NCBI GenBank assembly: GCA_019843655.1
Contig: JACDQD010000105.1
Span: forward strand, 4,402,001 to 4,466,000
Direction: 5' to 3'
Source of the DNA: Lethocerus indicus
Taxonomy: Eukaryota; Arthropoda; Insecta; Hemiptera; Belostomatidae
DNA length: 64,000 nt
Shown piece after piece: positions 39,420 to 51,400 of this stretch (position 1 is its first letter; every line of letters begins with the position of its first letter). The notes under the pieces were generated by a model. It was not told where the DNA came from. It ran no database searches and saw only the letters and a list, made by a program, of their open reading frames with translations. The position numbers were made by a program, and so were the translations under genes.

Positions 39420-42400
39420 AATACTTTATATAAATTGTGGCACAAGGGATATTTGAAAAATTTAAAAGCTTAACTTTAAATAAGAAATGGTTTCCGTTAC
39501 CACAACAGTGGGATGAACCGACAGGAGTCGGTCCCAATGATCGAACCAACAACGTTCCGAAACGTCGGAAACACCCGACAGGATCCCGGAAAGAAAGGGC
39601 AAAAACCCTTCCAATGGAGCCCGCTTGGGTGGTTTCCAAACACAGGAACAATCCCGCAATTGCATCGGGTCAGGTCCCCCAGGTTCTTCCCACAGTATTA
39701 CGCGATCCAGCCGGGTTAGATGGTGATAATTTAAATATTATTTTCATGCGAAACACATGTGTCGCGCACACATGACTAAGCAACGCACGTGCTCATTCCC
39801 CGTCCAAGGTCAGAAATGTACGAAACAGAAATCGATTTGGCGACCGAGGCGTAATTTATTAGTCTGCTGTTCAAACACGGGCGCGTACTTTAATTCGCCG
39901 TTGTTTCCCAGAAGGGTAATGTACGTAGTCGAAATACCACCGGGTAAAATGGTATTAACAATATACGCGGTAACACACCTGCTGGACAGTTCAATTACGT
40001 TAAAACCAATTACAGCGTGGTAATCCAATGCCTTGTCCTCGACACGCAGTTCATGTTTCGTCTCTAAGATCGAATCTTTAATAGAAGCTTAGAGCAAACC
40101 TAAACGACGTTTTGGGTGTCTATGAACCTTCAAACTACAGATTACTTTGTATTCTGGGCACTCTTGATTGACTACTCTTTCATTCCCCTAAAAAAAACTG
40201 ACGTTTTAAAAGTGCATGAGCTATCTGGCTGAATTGAACACATTTATGTAATACAAAATGCGTTGTTTAATATAATAAACACTAATAAAAAATAAATTTC
40301 CTCCTCCAATTAGATCAAGGAGTCAAGTAGGTCCGTCGGCTGAACGGTTTTTCAAAATTTTTTTTATTTTTCAAGCCGAATTCGAAAATGATATTCCTGA
40401 CTCGGAATCGAAGCTTTTTAAGTTCGGAGATGGCCGAAAGCTTGGGCCTAAAGGTAAACAAAGTATTTCAGATTTGTCACAGTTTTTGCACCAGTATAAA
40501 GTTTTTGCGACGAAATAACAAAAATCCCACTAGCACTGTGCAAAATAACTTTAATTAATGACCCCTCAGGTTAAACCCCCGCAGTTATTCCCGCACTTTG
40601 GCGTGACCAAGTTTCGAAAACGATCGTTGAACATTGTGACCCGGCACTCCGCACTATAGGTGATAGTCAACAGTCACAAACACTCTCGGACAGCCGAAAA
40701 AATTCCTCAGAAAAATCTGTCCTAATAACATTCCAGTGCGCTAGAAAATTATAATTATTTGTGAGAATGTAGATAGGTGTCAGTGCCGACGGAACGCTGT
40801 ATCATAAGGAGGCCCTTTTACATTCCGCAACGAGTGAGAGAGGATCGCTGAAGTAGTTTCGCATTATTGAAAATCCTTACGCAAATTTTTGATCAAAAGA
40901 AGAGATCGTGTACGTGCAATACAATGTCTTGTTATTGATATACGTTATAAAATTCAAATCTTACGGACAATATTATTCTTGTTTGCGATAGCCCGAGTGC
41001 CTCCCGCCCAAGTGCAAGGCGGTGATCGCCTAAAACAATGTGGGAACAAGCGGTTATTGGGACTTGGGACGGCGTGAATTAAATTCTAATTAAGCGTCAT
41101 GATCGGGAGATTATTATTAAGTTGTCTGTTAAGAGGTGAGGGGATGGTGGGAAGGGGTGGTTAGCGGGGAGCGGTGGCTAAATGTTAGAGTTGAAAATAT
41201 TAATCAATACGAGGCGGGGGCCGGCCCAGATGGGTGGGGGCGCTCTCCTCTCTCTCTCTCTCTCTCTCGCTCACGTTCTCTCTCCCCTTCTCTGTCATTC
41301 TCTCCCTCTCTCACTTCCTCTTCTCTCGAACAACCCCTTGCCCCATCGCACTTTCCCCACTATCGTGTTGTAGAGGACGGGGGTAGTGAAAACCCCCGTG
41401 GTTCGCGTAGACGCTTCTCCCTGGGGCCGCCATTGAGCCCCGCACTCCTCGACCTCTACGTTCATTCATACACACCGCCGGCTTCCGCGGTCGTCTACTA
41501 TATGATAACATTCGGCGATCCCAGTAACAATAACGTGCTATCCACCCATCTATCACCAAGGGGGGGAGGCTATATTGATAAATTCCATTGGACTATATTT
41601 ACAACGTTATTTCAAAACGTTATCTTAAACGAATAAGTTAAAGACGAAAATTATCAATAACGCCCTTCAAAAAAGACGAAGGTTTCGCAGCACTATTGAG
41701 ACATACGTATAAAGGAACCCTCGTATGGGATCTTGCGGCGTGTTCTTATGCGCCCTAATTTAAATTTAATGGTAGAAAATGAAAGCCCAGAGTTTTAAAA
41801 CTGAAATATTGCGTTTAAAAATTCATATTAACCGCTAATTTAACCACTAATATATATTTCAAAATTTAAAGAGGCAATAAGTCAACAATAACAAGTGATA
41901 ATTTTCATTTTACACTGGCGAAATCGTGTAGAGGCGGTATAATTTAATACCAAATTGTTCTTCGCCTCATTTAATAGCATTTTGACATCAACATTGGGTT
42001 TTTGAAACTCTAGGTGGGAATTTTGATTTGTGTTTACATACGTTTATATTTCCTGGGCTATCGCCCAATGACGTTGATAATTAATAATCATCGCGTTTTT
42101 TTACTAAGAAGCCAAACATTAAACTCTCTCTGGCCTCATACGAATTGTTCTACAAATCTGTCCTGTCCGTCACATTAGCGCCGAGAATAGAACCATCCGC
42201 TACAGGTGACCCCCATAAATTTCTGGTTCGGGGAGCTTCTAAGAAGGTGGTAGAAGATGAAAAAAAGAAGAAATGGGAAGAGAGAAGGAGGGAAACTATA
42301 CGTCTGAGTGAATATGTAAATTAAATCCTCGGGATTTTCCTAAGTGTCATAATTATAAGTGTTATAATTTTCCCGATTATTAAATCATATATGTACACAT

Positions 42401-42584
42401 TTTAGGTTAGCCAAGTCTCAATATTTCTGTACATAAACATAAAAAGGCCTGTGATCCTGTAATGTTCCTTATCATTCCCACATCTATTGTAAAAATTCCT
42501 CTGTGTTGTTGTTGTGCCTCTTCACGATTCCTCGCGGACCGAATTTTCGTTTACGATTATTTATCTGGGACCTATTTAACTAGC
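39420..42584. other. Intergenic, no gene seen
   Basis: Unique sequence plus the CT-rich tract. The 112-codon open frame at 39437 shows no domain and lacks splice or start support. Confidence 0.55.
41241..41335 (+). repeat. (CT)n and CT-rich tract
   Basis: A CTCTCT run at 41241-41268 passes into imperfect CT-rich sequence. Confidence 0.9.
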
Positions 42585-42660
42585 TCCCACGATATTAAAA
42601 ACTAATAATAATTAAATATGCTTAAACATGTCCCGGGCACTGAGTTTACAGCGAGCTGTG

Positions 42661-42732
42661 AAACGGCGCGCAGTGATACTAGACCATCACAACCTAACAG
42701 TATTGCGGGTGTGGTATCAGTTCGCCCCGTTT
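42661..42732 (+). repeat. GATACTA palindromic element
   Basis: Same family: AAACGGCGCGCAGTGATACT to CGCCCCGTTT. It sits just before the 70-bp array, and its flank CCCGGGCACTGAGTTTACAG is shared with the copy at 51.5 kb. Confidence 0.75.
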
Positions 42733-42797
42733 TATTACACAGTCCGTCCATTGCATTTAGGCGGTCAATTATTCTTCTTGAATGAATTATTAGTATT

Positions 42798-43639
42798 CAG
42801 GGGGCGCTAGTTTATCGGTACAAGTGCACCCAACGAACTTTAGTTAAGTACATTGCCGCACCACCCTCAGGGGGCGCTAGTTTATCGGTACAAGTGCACT
42901 CAACGAACTTTAGTTAAGTACATTGCCGCACCACCCTCAGGGGGCGCTAGTTTATCGGTACAAGTGCACTCAACGAACTTTAGTTAAGTACATTTCCGCA
43001 CCACCCTCAGGGGGCGCTAGTTTATCGGTACAAGTGCACCCAACGAACTTTAGTTAAGTACATTGCCGCACCACCCTCAGGGGGGCGCTAGTTTATCGGT
43101 ACAAGTGCACCCAACGAACTTTAGTTAAGTACATTGCCGCACCACCCTCAGGGGGCGCTAGTTTATCGGTACAAGTGCACCCAACGAACTTTAGTTAAGT
43201 ACATTGCCGCACCACCCTCAGGGGGGCGCTAGTTTATCGGTACAAGTGCACCCAACGAACTTTAGTTAAGTACATTTCCGCACCACCCTCAGGGGGGTGC
43301 TAGTTTATCGGTACAAGTGCACTCAACGAACTTTAGTTAAGTACATTTCCGCACCACCCTCATGGGGCGCTAGTTTATCGGTACAAGTGCACTCAACGAA
43401 CTTTAGTTAAGTACATTGCCGCACCACCCTCAGGGGCGCTAGTTTATCGGTACAAGTGCACTCAACGAACTTTAGTTAAGTACATTTCCGCACCACCCTC
43501 AGGGGGCGCTAGTTTATCGGTACAAGTGCACTCAACGAACTTTAGTTAAGTACATTTCCGCACCACCCTCAGGGGGCGCTAGTTTATCGGTACAAGTGCA
43601 CTCAACGAACTTTAGTTAAGTACATTTCCGCACCATCCT
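42798..43639 (+). repeat. 70-bp minisatellite, 12 tandem units
   Basis: Units start at 42798, 42868, 42938, 43008, 43078, 43149, 43219, 43290, 43361, 43431, 43500 and 43570. Each begins CAGGGGGCGCTAGTTTATCG and ends CCGCACCACCCT. Differences are single bases, mainly CCCAAC/CTCAAC, TTGCC/TTTCC and one extra G, so the array is young or homogenised. A foldback (GGGCGCT/AGCGCCC) at about 43650-43662 follows, and then an inverted partial unit. Confidence 0.95.
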
Positions 43640-44022
43640 CAAGGGCGCTGTATAGCGCCCCTGAGGGTGATGCGGAAAGGTACTTAATTAAAGTTCGTTG
43701 GGTGCACTTGTAAATAAACTTTTTTCACTAAATTTTGGATCAACAGGAAAAATTTTATTACTGTAAATACACAATACCAGATAGGTTTCCTGTAATATAT
43801 TTGGAAGTCAGAACGTAATAGTTGTGACCAATTTTATGATCAAATATATATTTGACTGATAATTCGACAAAGACCGATTAACAAAATCCATCCCAACCCA
43901 ATAAGACAAATAACATCCCCCAAAAACACAGACACAAACAGACAACCACCACAGTACAAGTGACGGTGATAGTGCAGTGAGGATGCCCAAAAAACATCCA
44001 AGGTGCCAAAGTGACTATCACC

Positions 44023-44059
44023 GCTACTGAAGATGGTGAGCAGCCGAAACCGGTCTAGC
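44023..44059 (+). ncRNA. Hammerhead-ribozyme-like segment (degenerate)
   Basis: The order is GCTA (stem I), CTGAAGA (fits the CUGANGA core), a short GGT/GCC stem II with loop GAGCA, GAAA core, ACCGGT (palindromic stem III), C at the cleavage position, then TAGC, which pairs with the first GCTA. This is the layout of a type I hammerhead. Against it: T faces C at the first pair of stem II, and stem III has no loop, so it would need to work as a dimer. Inference from pattern only. Confidence 0.35.
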
Positions 44060-46384
44060 AAAAGGCCAAACCAGCGAGAGGAAACAGAAACACACGAAAT
44101 CTACGGTATTCCAACCCCTCGCAGACTACAAAACAGGTATTCTAAACTTTGATTATGCGTATATATTTAAAGTCCTTAATGTAAACAGGAAGTATCGGTA
44201 TCGCTTTTCTTAGCACATAAATTAGTGACGATTTCTTATTTTCTATTATATTCGCTTACATAATTACAGTATTTGTTTTCCATTACTGTTGTTACGAGGA
44301 AGATGCAACAGGCGCAACAACAAAAAGCTGCATCTTTTTCACCGTTTAGATCATGATTACTTTGGAAACGTACTAACAAGTCGTTGGTATGTCGAATTAA
44401 TCCAAAGTGATTATTTTCCAGGATTCTAATGGGCTGAAATTCGGGGAGTGATGCGGAAAGGTTCATTCTTTTAAAAGTGAATAACTCATTCTCAAAAATT
44501 AGTATACTCTGTCCAGAGCATCCAGTAGACGGAGCACGGTTAAAGCTGATTTCGCCTAATTTGATGGTTGGTTCGGACTGGAGCGGACGACTCATTAGAG
44601 GGAGCACGCCAACCGCCCCCACCCACCGATACCCTTTCCCAAATGGCCGTCGTTAGTGACTAACAGCGGTCTTTTATTAGCGTTATTATAATAGGGGGAC
44701 GGGCCAGCTCTCCCGTTCAAAAATGCTAATGTAAGACTCCCACGGATTTATTTCCGTTTCTGTAGGAACGGAAGTGGGCACGAATTGGGTCCTATTTTGT
44801 TCCATTGTTGAAAATCAAACATCTTCATACACACGAACGAAAAAATCACAAAAAAATTCTATCTAGAGTGCATAGCGTTATCGATAAAATATGAAATTTA
44901 AATTTAAAAAAAATGTATATTGCGCAATACAAATACATTTAATATAAGGATATACACTAGTACATAAATTTATATTCTATATGCAATCGCGTTTAAGATA
45001 CACACGGCAGTAATATCCCGTCAGTAATGAAATGACTCATGTCTGTTGCCCAGTGCTACTACATTTCACTGTGAACAGTAACACTGGACTGGTGTAAATA
45101 AGCACCAAATGGTAAAGTGGGTTTCTATACCAGTGTTTCATCACTTTTTCAAGATCGGTTATTGCGCAATAGTGGCGAACTGAAAAAGAGTTCGTTTCTT
45201 GATTTTACCGCATGCCGGCTCCCACTTGTTGTCGACAGACGAAGCTCTATTGACTGATATTCAGCTGGTTTTTTGCCCCAGCGGCCCGAGGGACCTCCCG
45301 AAAAGTGTATTAGGTTTTTCGCTCTGCGAGGTTACCGTCAGTCTTGCGCTTCGCTAGGACAGGAGGAGAAGTAGGAAAAGAAAGATTCGCTGGGAGAAAC
45401 CAACGATTATAATGAACCAGAAATGAACTGGAATAGTTTCGGTCAAAAGTAAAGGTTCAAGAACAAGCCAGGAAGTATTGAGAGCAAGACTTTCACGCAT
45501 GACGACCAGAAAATAGGCAATGAACTAAATGAACTGAAATTCAGCTTAAACAATGTCCCGCGTGCGTACCGGGGAGCACTAATGGGGGATGTTCAAATAA
45601 GACAGCGACATTCATTTATTCATCCCAGTCCTTCTCCCTCCCGGCCGACTTGCGACCTTGAATGGGGTAATTTACAAAACGGGGCAAACAAAAATACCGC
45701 CACCGAGAGGGTAAATATTGAGGGAGTGCGGTGGGAGGGTACAGAGTGTACAGCGCATGCTCCCACCTCGCCCAATAACGCTTGACCTTGAACCCGCCCG
45801 ACCCCACAACACTTGCAAACATCTTATAAATATTTAGGAGTCGCTACCGGAGCTTTTTTCTTTTTTTCATAGCCCGACTCCCCAATCCGGGACGTTAATT
45901 GCAGGTCCTTCCCCTCCTCCTCCCCCACCCCAACCCACGCTTCAAGGTGACCATTAGCACCGAGCCCAAGACTCGCGAAAGACCAAAACATGTTTTTCTG
46001 AAATAATATTCGAGCTTATTTTCTTGAAATGTTTTTTATAAATATATTTTATGTCCTTATATCAATTTATTAATATATATGCGCAAAGGTCGCTTATTTG
46101 GTCCTAAGCAATACCGATTTGAAGACATTTCAAACTCTCCTGGGCCATTACACATAAGCCTCAAATTATACGTATTATTATTTCCAAATTACGTGCTAAG
46201 AGCAATGTTATACGTCTTGAGTGAATGCGTAGCGTAAATAAAGTCCTCGTGTTTTCGCTTCCCAATTAATAAATCGAATATGTACATATTTTAAGGTATC
46301 CGTAAGTCCCGATATTGCATTATATTATACTTATGTCTATTGAAAAATAGGTCCATATTTAACGAAGATATCTGAGAATTGCAT

Positions 46385-46434
46385 ATCTTAGTTGGTAGAG
46401 AGGCGTACCGTTAATGCCTCCACCCGGGCGGACA
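46385..46434 (+). repeat. tRNA-like fragment
   Basis: TCTTAGTTGGTAGAGAGG resembles a tRNA D-arm/A box and is followed by GAGGC...GCCTC, an anticodon-stem-like pair. The loop is too long and there is no B box, so it is a fragment. Confidence 0.3.
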
Positions 46435-46555
46435 TAATGTTTTCATTCACAAACTGATTAGTTATCCTGGATATGTAATTACTTTGCACAATATCACATG
46501 CATAATTATATTTACTTTGTCTTGTCCTGGGCACTGAGTTTTACCGGGAATTTTG

Positions 46556-46627
46556 AAACGGCGAACAGTGATACTAGACCGTCACAACCTAATAGTAATG
46601 CGGGTGTAGTATCAGTTGGCCCCGTTT
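46556..46627 (+). repeat. GATACTA palindromic element
   Basis: AAACGGCGAACAGTGATACT to GGCCCCGTTT. The flank GGGCACTGAGTTTTACCGGG is related to that of the 42.66-kb copy. Confidence 0.7.
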
Positions 46628-47758
46628 TATTACACACTACGTCGGATGTATTTCGGATTATTATATCAACGGATATATATCAAAGCGGTTCTAGTATTAA
46701 TACAGTACAATTTTGGAGTTCGGACTTTGTCTCTGTGTCTATTTGTCAAGTTTTCCCTGCAGGTGTACTCAATTACTTGGCTTTGAGAGGCTCACAAAGG
46801 GGGACGCAGGTTGAAATTCGAGTGCGGGGTCGTCGCCCTCCACAGCCAATATCCCGGACCAACCCCCTCCCACCCCTTCCTTTCAACTTCAAAAACTTGT
46901 GTCCTCGCCCAAGCGTAATGACACATAAACTTTTATTTCTCGCCTAATAGCCAGTCGACCGTAGTCGAATTGACAAGACGGCGAGTTACGGGGGGGAGGG
47001 AATAATTGATAATTAAATGGCCGTCACCGGGGATCTATTCCATTTTATAGATCGGAAGAATTCGGTCGAGCGTGATCTTCCCCCGCCTTCCATCCTTTGA
47101 TCTATCGGCGAAGAAGTTGACCTCAGCGAACAAAATATCGAAATCACAACCAATAAAGATATCGATACATCTTAAAACTACCTACATAGAACAAAATACC
47201 ATACATCGCTCAGAATAATGAATGCACTGACTAGACGTAATTATTCTTAATTTCATGTACTATTTAAAACTGAGCAGTAGGGAAAATCGTGAGAACAGGA
47301 TGGATAAATGAAAAGAAATAAGAAATTTTCTTTCAATGCATTGTTTATAATAAGTTTTTCATTTGAAACATCTTTAAGAGGGTGCCGAAATTCGCAAACG
47401 ACACGAGAAAGTGAAAGGTTTTTCAACAATGCCATTTTTGGAACATTTTCTTTAAAACCTACTGGTAATGAGAACATACCGACTACAAGATTTGGTACCA
47501 CGATTGATGTTGTTTACAGTAGATCTTTAGAAAAAAATTACTTCACAGACGTTTATTTCATATTTTACCTACCACAGATCAATATAGTGTCCGTTATCTA
47601 ATCGGAAGATAATGTGCATATTGATACCTGAATTTATAATAAAAGTAAAATTTAATTTAAAAGTAGAATGTTATTTTATTCGATGATTTCAAATTGTTTT
47701 TCAAAAACTTTAATTTTTTTCATTTAAAAAGAACGCACCGCTTTTACGTGGAATTTTG

Positions 47759-47830
47759 AAACGGCGCTTAGTGATACTAGACCGTCCCGACCTAACAGTA
47801 TTGCGGGTGTAGTATCAGTTTGCCCCGTTT
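47759..47830 (+). repeat. GATACTA palindromic element
   Basis: AAACGGCGCTTAGTGATACT to TGCCCCGTTT, with the family loop CTAACAGTATTGCGGGTGTA. Confidence 0.75.
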
Positions 47831-48455
47831 TATTACCCAGTCCGCCCGTCTCATTTGGACGACTAACTCTTTATCTTGAATTCATTATTTGTAAACTGTT
47901 TAGAGTGCTTAATGTTTAAAATATGGAAAAAAAAGAAACAAATTCTATGCGGGATTAATTTCTGGCATATACTCGAAAAGCATTCACGTGATTATAACGA
48001 GCTTATTATAATACTTTATTACATTCTATCCCAAGTTAAGATAGCTAGTGGATGATCGCAAGCATGACCGCGTTATATTTCCATCGGAATGATACTAACG
48101 ACGACTGCAAGTCGAAACAACCGAATAAGCAAAGGCCGACGGAGAGTGGAATGAATAATGGTTAGTGCGAAACACCGGTCGTGCCTCTCGTGTAATTTCA
48201 CAATTCATCGGTCCGCCGTTCCGAACCAGCGATCGACCGACCAGTTAACTGATCGGAATACGATTATCGCGAGACAAATCGAGCTTTCGAAACGTCGATA
48301 ATCGTTCGGATCGCAGTTCCACGAAGGCGGGGACCGACAGTCGCGTAATTACGGAGTGGAAGACTAATTACGAAAGTAGAAATAGTCTTGAAAAAAAGTT
48401 CATGTTGTCAAACTCCCGTGTGACTCGTACAAACTGCCGGCCTTCGGGCACAATT

Positions 48456-51400
48456 TCAGTTTGTCAGCTCCAGCTCCGATCCCGAAACGAAATTCTCTTC
48501 CGTCTCGGTCGGTGGCGTTTCCAGGCCGGCCAGCGGTTCGTAAGTGACAGCCTCCGTGGAGGCGGTCGGGGGCGGCGGCTCTTGGAGCGGACCGGTCTTG
48601 AACTGGGCGAAGTGGAGCGCGTTTCCGCTACCACCGAAACAGATCAACGGACCAATCTGGTCCGAACCTATCACCGGTTTCTCCTCGGGGAACGTCGCCA
48701 GAACCTAAACGAATATGCACAATACTTCATTAACAGTGGGTAGAAAATATCTTCGTTATTTTCAAGCGGATATTCATTCTACACTTTATTAGCCCTTTCC
48801 CTACGCCCTTCCCCGCCGCGGAGTGGCTAACGTGGAACGGAGCACCGTGCCGAAAGTGCGAACATTAAGCGCGCACAGTCTTTAACATTCGGAGCCAAGA
48901 CTGTTGTCTCAAAAACGACTTTGTAACATTATAATTTTACTTTGTAATTTAAAATGATTATACCACAATTTACAATATTTATATAAATTTAATGCAGTTT
49001 TATCACGTACAGGTTTCGTTCCTATCTTCTGCCGCATTCAAATTACGACTAACTATTATTATACATTCGAGTGCCAGAGGCCAATGACAAAGCGCTGTCG
49101 AAAGAAATAAACATTCGCAATTTTGCGAACTGAAAAAATCGAGTCGATAGCATCTGCCTTGATTTTTGGCTCCATTTCTGTAAGAGATGCGGCGTTCGTG
49201 TATAAGCGGCGTTTTCTGGCGGGCGACTATAGTCACCCGTCGTCTCCATGCGGCGTTTTGTGGCGGGTGACTATAGTCACCCGTAGTTGCGAAAGGGTTA
49301 ATCGTCCCGATCGGTCTGTCTAAGTGGATGTCATGACAAAATGCTTCTACAGACTACTGACGACGTTTTCCTTAATGCTGATGACTTCTAGCCCGCATAG
49401 GCCAGATCCGGCGGCGATGACCAGGTCCCCTCTGACCAGTCCGCTCCCGCTCGACTCCTCCAATCCTCGCATGAATTTGGCCGTGTAGAGGAACTCGCCG
49501 AGGAAGCCTAAAGCCCTGTTGTCCGGCACTATGGTCTTTATCCTTCGTGCCGTCCCCATGTCCCACAACTGGAGGCTGTCCCGGGGCGACCACTGACCCG
49601 ATAATATCTTGTTGTCCTGAAATAATCATGACAAAAGTTATGATTTAAAAAAACAATCCGATTGTAATGAAACATATTAAATATAACAACACGTGGTTGA
49701 GAACACAAACGCAGTTATTTCTTTTATAGACCATTATCTGGCTATTTACACCCAGTAAACACATTTAATTCAACATGGAAGCGTTACAAATATCTATGTT
49801 GACGAAGTAAAATATTTTGTGATTACTTAATAAATCAACTATGACACGACGTGCAAATTGGTGAGAAATATATTATTTACTTGAGCAAACACTACTGACG
49901 AAGCCTCTTGGGGCAGTATATGAGTTAGGAAGGTTCATATGTAAATTTTAAAATATTACTTTTCTTATCATAGAAAAATGAACGGTACCATGATATCGAG
50001 GGCGTCTCCACATATGTGCGGTCCGTATATGTTTCTCACTGGGTAGCGTTCGACTCTAGTATCCCAGATCTGCGAAAGATATCAAACTTTAATAACCGTT
50101 CAATGTCTTCCCTTTATCAGCAGAATCGTCTTCTGCAGTTCGAAGACACAGAGTTGAATAAAAATAAGTCCTTAAATTATGCGGGCGCTCCATCCTACAA
50201 GCTTCAGTCAAGTTTGCTATCGCAATAAAATGGACATCTCGCGATATTAATGTGGTAATCAAATATCGATTTATTATTTATTCGAAAAAAGTTCTATGCC
50301 AAAACGAATGAAAAATCGTAAAATAATACACATTTTAAAAGAAATTCGTGTTTTTGTTAAGCTTCCTACTTATAAATTATTTTAAGATAACCAACCTTAA
50401 TTGTACTGTCCCAACCGCCCGAAATGAGAATATTGGGCTGGTCGGTATCGTATTTGACGCAGAAAATCCTCATGAAATGTCCTCCGTCATCTGTGTCCGA
50501 AACGTCCCTTCCGAGAATCGCAGCCTCGCACGGTACGGTGTTGCGTTTGTATTCCAACTTCAGCTGAAAAAAAGTCAAATTTATCCTATAAGAAATCAAC
50601 TTACATACTAAGTTACATTTCGCCTCCTGCGGAAGCACAAACTGTACTCCTGACACAAATTTCTGAATACTTATATGTAAGACTGAAGAATTTAAGAGGA
50701 GGCAGAACTTGACAATCCATCGAACGAAATTATTTCATAGTTTAATAAATAATCTTTTTGACAAACGTGTATCTCAATGCGAGTCATTTCACTTTTATAT
50801 TTGAACCCACATAGTACACGTTTCCTAGTATTCGTGACGTGAAATGACTAGCATTTTATGCGCGAAAATATATACTGCATGCATACTAAAATTTAATTCT
50901 CGTATGTTCATATAATTATTTGTTTAAAATTTCACTTACAGCTAATGTTTCTGCATCATATATTCTGATGTTAGCGTCTTTCCCGGCACTCGCGATTGAA
51001 TCACCAGTATTGTTTATGTCCAATGCGTTAATTTCGTTCTTTGGCTCTGTAAGCAAATGTATGCGGTATAACATTTCTTGTTCAGAATACCTGTTTTGTA
51101 GTCTTCGAGGGTTGGAATGCCGTCGATTTCGTGTTTCTGTCTCCTCTCGCTGGTTTGGTCCTTTGCTACTTACTAGCGCCCCCCACCGAGTGTGGTGCGG
51201 AAATGTACTTAACTAATGTTCCTTGGGCGCACTTGCACCGATAAACTAGCGCCCCCTGAGGGTGGTGCGGAAATGTACTTAACTAAAGTTCGTTGAGTGC
51301 ACTTTTACCGATAAACTAGCGCCCCATGAGGGTGGTGCGGAAATGTACTTAACTAAAGTGCGTTGGGTGCACTTGTACCGATAAACTAGCGCCCCCTGAG

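Larger units (their letters stand above)
42585..44155 (+). mobile_element. Composite non-autonomous repeat, copy 1 (with 70-bp array)
   Basis: In order it contains: a segment holding a GATACTA palindrome (42661-42732), the 12-unit array (42798-43639), a partial inverted unit, a unique stretch starting near TTTTGGATCAAC, a hammerhead-like segment (44023-44059), and a terminal motif that reads inward as TAGATTTCGTGTGTTTCTG. The outer flank (TATTCCAACCCCTCGCAGAC) recurs at 22.48, 24.86 and 51.1 kb. No coding capacity is seen. The two ends are not a simple matched inverted pair, so the transposon class is unknown. Confidence 0.6.
44156..48455. other. Region downstream of the WD40 gene
   Basis: AT-rich with two palindromic elements and a tRNA-like fragment; GC-rich around 45.58-45.95 kb. 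No AATAAA sits close behind the WD40 stop on the minus strand; one lies near 48014. Confidence 0.5.

Noticed and set aside
41136..41636. 166-codon open frame
   Set aside because: It runs through a CT-rich tract, and no conserved segment is visible.
42798..43639. Regular array that could suggest CRISPR
   Set aside because: Units are contiguous 70-bp repeats with no unique spacers, in a eukaryotic context. It is a minisatellite.
48402..48743. Plus-strand 113-codon ORF opposite the last WD40 exon
   Set aside because: The minus strand carries the phase-consistent WD40 exon; this is its antisense shadow.
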